In this document: positions 51,298 through 61,200 of the stretch, piece by piece | Layout of the letters: each line of letters opens with the position of its first letter | Numbering within the stretch: position 1 is the stretch's first letter | Origin: Luidia sarsii | Taxonomy: Eukaryota > Echinodermata > Asteroidea > Paxillosida > Luidiidae | Direction: 5' to 3' | DNA length: 64,000 bases | Assembly: GCA_949987565.1 (NCBI GenBank) | Contig: OX465110.1 | Location: 18,329,481 to 18,393,480 of the forward strand | Position numbers and translations under genes: made by a program | Notes under the pieces: generated by a model | The model's input: only the letters and a program-made list of their open reading frames with translations | Databases searched by the model: none | What the model was told of the DNA's origin: nothing

Positions 51298-53487
51298 GGT
51301 ATCCCTGTTGGTGTGGCAAGTACTGTACTTGTAATATCAGGTTTAGATCGATTTAGTCTGGAAACAGGATGGGTACATTCTGGCTTGGTTGTTTTATTCC
51401 ACCGCTTTTGGGCTGATTGAAAATTGTCCCAGACACTTCTCGAGGCGATTTTACAGGAATTGATCTGGGGCCAATTTTGCAGAGACACCTTTTAAGCATG
51501 AACAAGAAAAATCAGCTCAGTGTGAGAATTCTCCCTCAGTGATCTTTCAGGTGACCTTGGTTGCTTTTGAGATGTATTTGGTTGTACTTCATCCAGCATG
51601 AGATACGAGGGGAGTTCCTCATGCGAAACAAAATTTTGAAAAATGGCCCCAGAACCTATGATTCTCAGTAGGATTTCTTTTTATTCCCTTTTTTTTTGGG
51701 GGGGGGGAGGGACAAGGGATTGGGGATATGCCATAAGTGTGCCTCATTAGGGACTGACACACACCCGATCCAGCTAAAGCTGTTTTTTTTTGTTTTTTGA
51801 AAATGGTGCTACATTGTGATTTGTGTACTGTGTGTGTATGATCGGATGGGTGTGTACAGTACGTACAATGTCTGTACACACAGTTGGCACAGAAGCAGAA
51901 TGCACAAATTTGAACTGATCTCGTCTGTGTGCCACTTTTGTCAGTTCATTTTACTTTTGGCCTTGTCTTCCCACCGCTTTGAACAAAAAAAAAAAGTTTT
52001 TTTTTTTTTTTTTAAAGGGGCTTTTATTTTGGTGTGTTTTCTAATCCTTCTTGTCTTTCTCGGCGTGCTCAAGCCGCTCGTTTTGTCAAGTTTTTGTTGC
52101 GCAGTTGTGAGTGTGTGGTAATCGGATTGTACACTGCTCATCAGTGCGTCGTTTGTTGTCATTTTTCTTTCTGTTAATCTTTCAAGACACCGATGTGTTT
52201 GTATCAGGATTAAATATTCCTACCTCTGTGAATGGCGTTTTTTTTAACCTAGAGTATTAATTTATTCTGCTTTTGCCACTTGAAATATCATAACATTGTA
52301 GACTTTTTTTTCCCATTTTGTTTTGCAATTGTATCCTTTGAGTGATGACGATTCCCCGAATTAATTAAGTTGCTGTTTCTGGTCACAATAACTTTTTACT
52401 TACAACTGATTTGTTTGGAGGTATCGTGGTATGGGTTTGCTGCAAATAAACATTATTTTAAGCAGTTTAACTGCTTCATTAACTTTTTTTGATTAAGTCA
52501 TAATTAATTTTATAAAAATCATCTTGATACATTATTTTCTGTGATAGGTTTTGGCCCTTGAAAAACAAAACAAAAAATTGATTTTGCCAGCCAAAATGTT
52601 GAGGATTTCCAAATTGGATCAAAATGCATGACCACCCTTACCCTGTGACTCGACTTTGTATTTAAAAAACAACAACAACCAAAACAGTGTACATTTGCAT
52701 CTGAATGCCATGTGCACGCTCTATTGGGGGCGCTCTTGACACATCCTGTGATCAGCCATAGGGAAGGGTGCCATAGCTACTTGAGTGATCCAAGGCTGGA
52801 TCAGGGTTCATGTGAAAGTGTGTGAAAACCCAAGACTTTTGTAACCTTGTCCTTGAAGAGAATTTTTTTTTATGGTAAGCGATGGTTTGCCTGTAGTAGT
52901 ATTGGACTTTTACTGATATTGTTTATAATGGTATCTTAAATTGAGATGATCTGTAACAGCACTGTTACAGATCAGTGCAGCTTCATACTTTCCAATCCAC
53001 ATAGGCTGGTACCATCACCATTGTCACTTTTAATCCATAGCAACTCCTATGAAGCATTCTAGACACCCGTTCTCTTTTGTTTTTCTTACGTGCATTCAAA
53101 CAGTATTATTTCAGTGTAACATTTGTATTAATGCTATTGCAGGACGGTGTACAGTAGGCTGCCAATATTCTTTTTTATACAGCAACACCTTGGTATCAAA
53201 CCGCTAGCCAATCACCCCCCAACCAAGGGCTATAGTTCCATTGAACATCTCCAAAATACAACCCACAAATGAGTTTGTTAACCATCTAGAACAGAATTTG
53301 AATGTAAAAGTTGGTTATAAACTGGCCTGGGTTAGTGATACTGGCCCCAAGGCATTTGAAACATTTTATTTGGAAGTTGCCATGGTGTGTGTGTGTGTGC
53401 GCGCATATGATGGACAAAGGTGTCGCGTGAATTTGGCGTAGAGGCAAGTTTGTAAGTAGAGTTTAGAGCCATCAGGCAAACCACCCA

Positions 53488-53755
53488 CTTTCCCGTTCCC
53501 GTTCCCTTTCCCGTTCCCATTCCCTTTCCCGTTCCCGTGTTCCCATTCCCGTTCCCATTCCCTTTCCCGTTTCCTTTCCCGTTCCCTTTCCCGTTCCCAT
53601 TCCCTTTCCCTTTCCCGTTCCCATTCCCTTTCCCGTTTCCTTTCCCATTCCCTTTCCCGTTCCCTTTCCCGTTACCGTTCCCTTTCCCGTTCCCATTCCC
53701 ATTCCCATTCCCGTTCCCATTCCCATTCCCGTTCCCTTCCCCGTTCCCTTCCCAC
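53488..53755 (-). repeat. Hexanucleotide repeat, quadruplex-capable on minus strand
   Basis: About 265 bp of TTCCCN hexamers (TTCCCG, TTCCCA, TTCCCT) on the plus strand. The minus strand therefore has GGG every six bases for more than 40 units, the spacing needed for G-quadruplexes. It produces the artefactual Phe-Pro and Met-Gly-Thr frames. Confidence 0.95.
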
Positions 53756-54737
53756 TGTTCACTGGCACGCCAAATGCTTCATCTCCCGTCAATTCCCTTG
53801 ACGAGCCTACCTTCCGGTGTTGCTTTGCGTGTCCACATCACGGTAACCAAATGGATAGCGGCTCACCGTCCCCTGAGCTCCTGCACATGGAATAGCTCTA
53901 TGATCTGCCACGTTGTACTTAAAGTTAAGATGAAAAAGAAAACCCAAACATGTTGATTAACAATTAAAGATGGTAAAACTGGGAGAAAAAGGAAAAAGTG
54001 TCTTGGTCATTTTTCTGATGTTTTTTTTAAATCGTTGTAGGACAGATGTTGTGGTTATTGGCCCAACAAACCATATAATTTTAGACAGAATTTTAAGGAT
54101 TATAATTGTAAGGAATTGCTATAATATAATGAAACAAACAATTAGATGTACATGGTTTTTTATCTAAACAATGCAAAATAAACCTTCACCACATAAAAGT
54201 CAGCTTTTTACATACAAACATAAATGTAAAATGGTTCCTTGATTTTTAGTCACCAAACTGTTGACAAATGCCCCTTGAGGGCAGCATATCAGATTATTAA
54301 CAAATTCACCCAAAAATATTGTAATTTAATTACAGCTGAATTTCCAACAATCTGGTGATCCTTGAATGTCTTTTTGGAAAACTCATTCCATCCTATGATT
54401 TGATCAATCAAATAATATGGAAATCACTAGCAATGTTTCAATCGAGAGATTGGAGTATGAAGATTTCAATAAAAGGGACGTTAATCAAATTAAAAGAAGC
54501 TTTAGAATACCTCCACAACAAGCTTGATGAATAAAGATAAAAAATGAATAATAGTATACAGTATAGTACGGTATGTATACAGGGCTTTATAAGATATGTT
54601 GCACCATGTAAAGCAAAAGGCAAGAGGATAACGAGGAATTTGAAAAAATAGATTTCTTTGAAAAAGGTCGGCCAACACTGATTCCTGTCAAGGTGTCCGT
54701 CAATGCCAATGTGAGGAGTTGGACTTTTCACTTCTAC

Positions 54738-55208
54738 TCAAGCGACCTCGCTGCTTGCGGGTTTATTGATGGGGCGGAGGGAGACGTCCTCTACGCTCAG
54801 GTCCTCCGCCCGCCCCGCCTTGTCCTCGTCCTCCTCGGCGGGGCCGCGGCACCGCCTCCAGGCCAGGTAGGCGCCCACCAGCAGCAGGGCGTCCAGGATC
54901 AGGAAGGGGCCGAAGAGGGAGGGCACGACGAAGATGTCCTTGAGGAGGTCGCTCTCATCGAAGGTGACCAGGACCAGGGCCAGCGCCAGCCCCACGTTCT
55001 GGGCGCCCGTCTCGAAGCAGATGGTGCGGCACTCCCGGTGGGGGCGGCAGAGGGCCAGCGCCAGGAGGTAGCCGAAGATGTAGCCCACCAGGGGCAGGAC
55101 GGCCGTGGCCAGCCAGACCTGCCAGGGCGAGCGCAGCATGGATGGGTTGATGATGCCGTTCAGGATGATGTTGATGAAGATGGCCAGGAGCCCGAAGATG
55201 CTGCCGAG
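54738..55208 (-). CDS. SLC10-like last coding exon
   Basis: It encodes 156 residues and a stop: four hydrophobic segments starting LGSIFGLLAIF, the sodium-site motif CRTICFETGAQNVGLALAL, a last helix LILDALLLVGAYLAW, then a charged cytoplasmic tail rich in Glu and Asp. The acceptor is TTTGATTGCAG, phase 0. High GC contrasts with its surroundings. Confidence 0.96.
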   Translation of the reverse strand, partial: LGSIFGLLAIFINIILNGIINPSMLRSPWQVWLATAVLPLVGYIFGYLLALALCRPHRECRTICFETGAQNVGLALALVLVTFDESDLLKDIFVVPSLFGPFLILDALLLVGAYLAWRRCRGPAEEDEDKAGRAEDLSVEDVSLRPINKPASSEVA

Positions 55209-58200
55209 CTGCAATCAAATCCACAGAAATGCCAACATGTTGCCGAGCACTTCACTGACTTTAAACCTAACCTTTGCACCTTCCACAAAGAAAAAGTATT
55301 GTATACCACAATTTACCACAGTGCCCTCAGGGGTGCAGGCTCACATACCACAGAACACCACAAAAAACACACTGCGGTATATTGTGGTATATGGCCTTAT
55401 CCTACCACAATACTGCACAGGCAGTGCCTGACAGCCATATACCACAAAAAACACATCTTTTGTGGTACACTTTGGTATGTGGGCCTCGTTGTACCACACT
55501 ACATTAGTGGGTGCAGAGCAATAAACCACAGAATACCACAAGCATTTTTGTGTAGAGGACTAAAAAGGTACCACAACATACCACAGGAAAAAAACGTGTG
55601 GACTTTATGGCAAACATGTCGGTTAGGGTTAATGACCAACGTTTCACAGGGTCTGGCAGAGCCTTCCCCAAAGGCTGCCTTTGATGAAAGTCCTACACCA
55701 ATGAAAATGTCAGGCCCTATCAATTTTTGAGTAATACTGAGATATCAGAAATTAGGAGGGCCTGAGGTTTTGATTTTAGCAGGACCTTCCTCAAAGACAG
55801 ACATTTCGATCCTAGCAGGACCTTACAGAAAGGCCCTACTAGGATCGAAACCTCTGTCCCTCCTAATTTTTGAGATTTGCATTTTGGTGGCTTTAGTCAG
55901 GAAGCAGTTTGCAACAATTGACTATAGTCAATACCGAAACAGTTGCAAACTACTTGACTAACTTACCAGACCAAAATCAAAGGCCTTAACCACTTCGCGC
56001 CGGTACCTCCGAATCCGGAGCTCCATTGGCTTGCCTATGCGACGGGACCCTCCGAATCCGGGCACCACTATTGTCCACATTCTAAACAAAGACTTTTTTC
56101 AGCTTAGAACAAAGCAATACAAATCAGTACAAAGACCCTTTTTGATGGAAGTTGCCACATGAATTGCAAGATTAGCAGCAGTAATTGTGCAATTGTGGGA
56201 CTTTTACTGTGGAGGATGGAGGGATACCGCGCTGCAGCTGAAAGCACGCGGGGGACATTGTCTTTGCATGCCACACAGCCCAACGGTCGTCGGTCTGGCA
56301 TTGGAATTCCCCCCACATTCTTTACCGTAATCTGTACGCTCGGTTGTGGCCGACCAACTCAAAGATTTGACTGCCTGGAGTGGAGGCTGGAGTCTGCAGT
56401 CAGGGATTGTCAGCGTTGTACATGAACACACACACAAATCCATTACGGACGGTCCATTGACAACGCACAATGGGCCCTTTTTCGAACGGATGATCTCTTG
56501 ACAAAAGCCACAACGACGTCCGAATTGTGCCAGGTTTTACTCTCTTGTACCCATAGTATACACTTATCGATTTATTTCACAGATTTTTTTTTTTTCCAAT
56601 TGTTTTAGCGAGATTTGAAAATGATGCATTGTTCAAAAACCCCCGTATGGCGGTCATCGGTGCTGAAAAACCCCCCGGTGCGAAGTGGTTAATAATCCAG
56701 CTAAGACTGAAATGTCGGGTCCTCTAAATTCTTAAGCTGTAATTTAAGGTAAATAAAGAGGAAAGAAAATCAGACGCGCGTTTATCGAACACCACAATGC
56801 ATAGGCTATGCTTGGACACATCCTTAGCATCAGCCTTTAGCCATAGCCCCTCACAGAGCACTGACAGCATGGGAACTTCCCACATGGGTTGTCTGAATGG
56901 CGACAGAGAGTGAGACATTGCACACGCGTGTCTGGATCCCAGACTCACTTTGGTGATCAGCGGGCACCAGGTGGGCTTCTTGTACTTGATGAGCATCCCG
57001 AGGGCGACGGGCACCAGGATGAGAACCAGGGCGATGACGATGTTGGTGTAGGGGATGATCGCCCGCTCATCCGTCCAGGACCGGCTGTAGATGAAGAGGT
57101 TCAGGGGCATCATCCCGATGGCAAACAGGGTGGACAGGGTGGTCATCGTGATGCTACCAACCAAGAAGATAACGGTTTGTTAAGATTCATCACAGCGTGC
57201 TATCGACAGCGCCCTCATGAGGCGAGATACTGCAAACTGAACCGTGTTGAAGTTAGCTAGGATTATTGTTGAGAGTGTAATTATTGCTTTCCTTGTTTAA
57301 CTATTGCATCAACCCTGCCTCCAAAGCAACACAGTTCCTTTACAGTGAGTCTTCACGAGAGCTGAACAGTACCCATACAGTATTCTCAATAGCGGATATT
57401 GCAGGTTGTGCAATACTGAAGGTTAGTTAGCTAAAAGTCAACAAATTAGAAGTCGGAGTATTGTTGAAAGTATACCAGGGAGTTGCTTTCCTTGCACATC
57501 TATTCCCTTAAACCTGTCTCCAAAGCAACATACTTCCTTAAAGTTCCTTTACAAAAGCAGAAAGTCAACCAAAGTTAAATAGTTATACACATTATTCAAA
57601 ATGCCATTTGATTCTCAAGAGTTAAAAACCATAGACTGATAAAGGAGATTATTCCCACATGGTTACCATAGCAATCAATTCTTTGCTTCACTCTGGATTG
57701 ATTGTTCAAATCCATCTGAATATTCATTCAGTGAAAACGAAATATCACCTGAAAAGCCTAGTAGGGTAGACTTCTATCCAAATCTAATCTTAAACGCAAT
57801 CACAGAGTTGACTGTTTAATAGCTGTTTGTTTATAGATAATCCAACAACTGAACAAACACGATCCTTTTTCTGGCTCGATCCATTCATGAACTTTACACT
57901 GCACTGGAAACGGAGTCCATGTATAAGAGTAGCGCCGGATAAGCACCCGGAAAAAAGGAAATCCGGGAGAGATTGCCCGGTACTCCAGTGAGTTTGTTCT
58001 CCGTGGAAGTGAGAGCTAGAGAGTTCACCTCAGGCAAATGTCGCCGTCCGTCCAGAAGGTGTACAAGTTGGAGGTGACACCCCCGGGGCAGGATGCCATG
58101 ACCAGCAGGCCCAGTGCGAAGGAATCCTTCAGGGCCAGGGCGTGGGCCAGACCAAAGGCCAAGAGGGGGAGGACAAGGAACTGGGAGCAGAATCCGATGA

Positions 58201-61200
58201 AGACGCCGACCGGACGTCGAAGCTGTGACAAGAACACAGCAACAAGAGTCAAATTTGTTTGTGTGTATCCAGCATATCTAGAGATGCCTGTCAACAAAAT
58301 ATCCTTCATTGTGACGCGGAGAGAATTTTTTATTTCAACTGACAGAATTGGGGCCCGATATTTTGATTCAATGCAGGACTTTTTTCAAAGGTCCTTTGAG
58401 AAAGGTCCAGCTCGGATCAAAAAGTTGGAGCCCTCTAGGATTTCCATATTGGCGTCTTTGGTCAGTGAGTCAGTGAGTGGTTTGCAACATTATAGTGTGG
58501 ATTGATTGAATTCAGATCATTATTCTTGCTGGGAATTTGGCAGCAACAGGGAATAGATTTTTGGAATACTGGGAATTAGAATACTGGGATTTTGTGAAGA
58601 GAGGCCAGACCAAGGGTGGACTGCAAACAGGTCAACTCGTCTCCTGGTCAACTCGCCCCTTACAAACTTGCCTCTTACCAATTCGCCCCTTACAAACTTG
58701 CCCCTTACCAACTCACCCCCTTGCCAACTCGCCCTTCACAAACTCGCCCCCTTGCCATCTCACCTCCTGCCCAATTCGCCTCTTACAAACTCACCCCCTT
58801 CCCAACTTGCCTTCTGGCCAACTCACCCCCTTACCAACTCGCACCCCCTTGCCAACTTGCCCCTTACCAACTCGCCCCCTAGCAAACTCTTCCCCTAGCA
58901 AACTCTTCCCCCAGCAAACTCTTCCCCCAGCAAACTCTTCCCCCAGCAAACTCTTCCCCTAGCAAACTCTTCCCCTAGCAAACTCTTCCCCTAGCAAACT
59001 CTTCCCCTAGCAAACTCTTCCCCTAGCAAACTCTTCCCCCAGCAAACTCTTCCCCCAGCAAACTCTTCCCCTCGCAAACTCTTCCCCTCGCAAACTCTTC
59101 CCCTAGCAAACTCTTCCCCTAGTAAACTCACCCCGAGGTCTTCTCGCCTGGGTTAGGGTTAGGGTTAGGGGGCGAGTTGGCGAGTCGGTATTAAGGGGCG
59201 AGTCGGCCAGGGGGTGAGTTAACCTACAATGGGTGGACTCGCACCCATATACGTGTAGCTAATGAAGCCTGATATGACCCGGAGCCACGGCCAAGGTGTG
59301 GAGAGTCTAAGGAGGCTACATCTGAGTGAGAGTAGGGCCGTTCCCAGTTCCCACTACGAAAATAATCGCAATTTGATTCGCGATTCAAAAAACGTTTTTT
59401 TGGGGGGTCGTGTCCACACAGGCCATAATAATCGCGTCACAAATAAACGCGAGCCGATTGCGGTTAGCATGATGTGGGACTCGCTGTAGTGGCGGGACTC
59501 GCTGACGAACGTAAACAAACCCTGTGCTGCGCTTCCTGGCAGTAAGCTGCTGGCGGGAAATGCCATGCTTGCGCAATGCATCGTGGGCTTAAAGAAACCC
59601 GTGCGATTTGAGCGCAGCGTTCCCACACACATCGCGTCGCAAATAATTATTTGAAAAAATCTCACTCTTAGTGGAGTACGAATCGTGATTCAAATCCCAC
59701 TAATAATTGCGTTTATTGTGTCCCCACACGCAAAAAAAAGTAGAGTTTGAATCGCGTTTCAAATCGCGATCCAAATAATCACATTTTTTGGGGTGTAGTG
59801 GGAACGGTCCTACTGAGTACTCACCACTCGCTTAAAGTCCTCAAAGCAGACTAGGCATCCCATGGCGATCATGATGAACGCCAGCAGTGCTGTGATGATG
59901 ACCTTGTTAGCTTTTTTCAGATCCTGCCAAAGCATGGGACAAGGAATGACCACAGCCATCTCGTGAATAGACCGGTTGCGCGACCACTGTTTACATGCCA
60001 TCACATGACTCATAGTGGGTATTTTTTTTGCATCGCATTTGGCACAGAGCAGCATTGGAAATGTAAACAACATGAGTCTTCTTTGCTCATTTCATTACTC
60101 ATTACAGTGAGTCTTTTTGCCTCTCATTTGGCGCAGACCAGAAGTGGAAATGAGCAAAGAAGACTGTCATGTCGTGCCCATTCTTCTTTGTACATTTCCA
60201 TCGCTGCTCTGTGCCAGATGATATCCAAAAATACCCACTAAAAGTCACGTGATGGCATGTAAAAAGTGGTCGCACAATCAGTCTATTGAGAGATTCAAGT
60301 AACCTTTCAATAGAAGTACTGTATGCTTTGGGAAAGGGCCTGACAGGATCTAGAATACGGGCCTTCTTGTGGTCACCGCAGTTTCTGGATAAATCTGCAG
60401 TTACAGGCTGACCAATTAGACAATTTTTAGATTTGTATCTTGAATTTAACACATTTCAGACTGGTCATATAGGCTTTTTTTTCAAAGGCCATTCAGTGGT
60501 CCAACTTACAATAAATGTAATCACAGTAAACAATAATAAAACAATAATTTGTTTAGGTGATATACAAAAATGTTGCAAACTGCTTACTGACTAAAATTAC
60601 CAAAATGTAAATCTTAAAATTTAGTGGGCCTGACGTTTCGATCCTAGCAGGACCTTTCTCAAAGGCAGAAAGGTCCTTTGAGAAAGGTCCTTTTGAGAAA
60701 GGTGCCTTTGAGAAAGGTCCTGCTAGGATCGAAACGTCAGGCCCACTAAATTTTAAGAATAATTTGTTTACCTCAAAGTCTAGCACTGCCTCATTGTTGA
60801 AAACATCACTTTCAATGATTCAATGAGGTTTTGCCCTTGCTAGACATGATAAACACTGAGGGCTCAGTGCTTTGCCCGGTGCCTGATAAAAATATTTCAG
60901 GCAGCTCGGGCAATTCGGGCATATATCTATGAAGCATCACTTTGATCAATAAGTCAAGTATCGGGGGACCTTAGGGCTGTCAATTTCTTCAAGGTTTTGC
61001 ATGGTGGAAGCACGATGTGGGAAGTTTGCAGTGACACCGTGCAAGTCATCTCTTTCAACAAGGCTGTGAAAAGAGCCAGTAACTCATCCACTGCCGTGCG
61101 TCCTCACGAAAGAGATGAAGTCCTGACACTGCGTCACCACAAACTGTCCGCGACATTCTCAGCACTCCACACACCTGAATATACATGGGCGGCGGTCCAG

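Larger units (their letters stand above)
48351..54737. other. Intergenic DNA between SNRK and the SLC10 gene
   Basis: The two genes converge here, SNRK from the left and SLC10 from the right. The region holds a TTAA MITE (49623-49971), a TATGTGACCCGG-ended MITE (50839-51297) and a TTCCC hexamer repeat (53488-53755). Long T tracts occur near 49148 and 51998. No gene was recognised. The SLC10 3' UTR should occupy the right end, but I could not place its polyadenylation signal. Confidence 0.5.
55209..56948 (-). other. SLC10-like last intron
   Basis: It contains a cluster of CCACA motifs (55308-55590), GACG-family copies and a TTAA-flanked 699-bp element. No exon was recognised. Confidence 0.8.
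58223..59824 (-). other. SLC10-like intron with minisatellites
   Basis: It contains a GACG-family copy (58338-58490), the CTCGCCCC/CTAGCAAACTCTTCCC minisatellites (58640-59135), a short TTAGGG run (59150-59170) and the AATCGCGATT MITE that reaches within about 10 bp of the next exon's donor. Confidence 0.8.
59924..61174 (-). other. SLC10-like intron with two MITEs
   Basis: It includes inverted blocks near 59960-60290 (TTTACATGCCATCACATGAC versus GTCACGTGATGGCATGTAAA), a decayed GACG core near 60335, a full GACG element (60556-60763) and the element at 61013-61152, which ends about 22 bp from the adjacent exon. Confidence 0.75.

Noticed and set aside
53537..53956. Phe-Pro repeat protein
   Set aside because: It is a direct translation of the TTCCCN hexamer repeat with no start context or homology.
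54693..55730. 345-codon plus-strand frame over the SLC10 last exon
   Set aside because: It is a shadow of the GC-rich antisense exon extended through repeats; the minus strand carries the unmistakable transporter sequence.
58869..59128. CRISPR-like array
   Set aside because: The 16-bp units are contiguous without spacers and lie in an animal gene intron; it is a minisatellite.
59148..59172. Telomere or interstitial telomeric site
   Set aside because: Only about three TTAGGG units are present, inside a G-rich minisatellite; this does not support a telomere.
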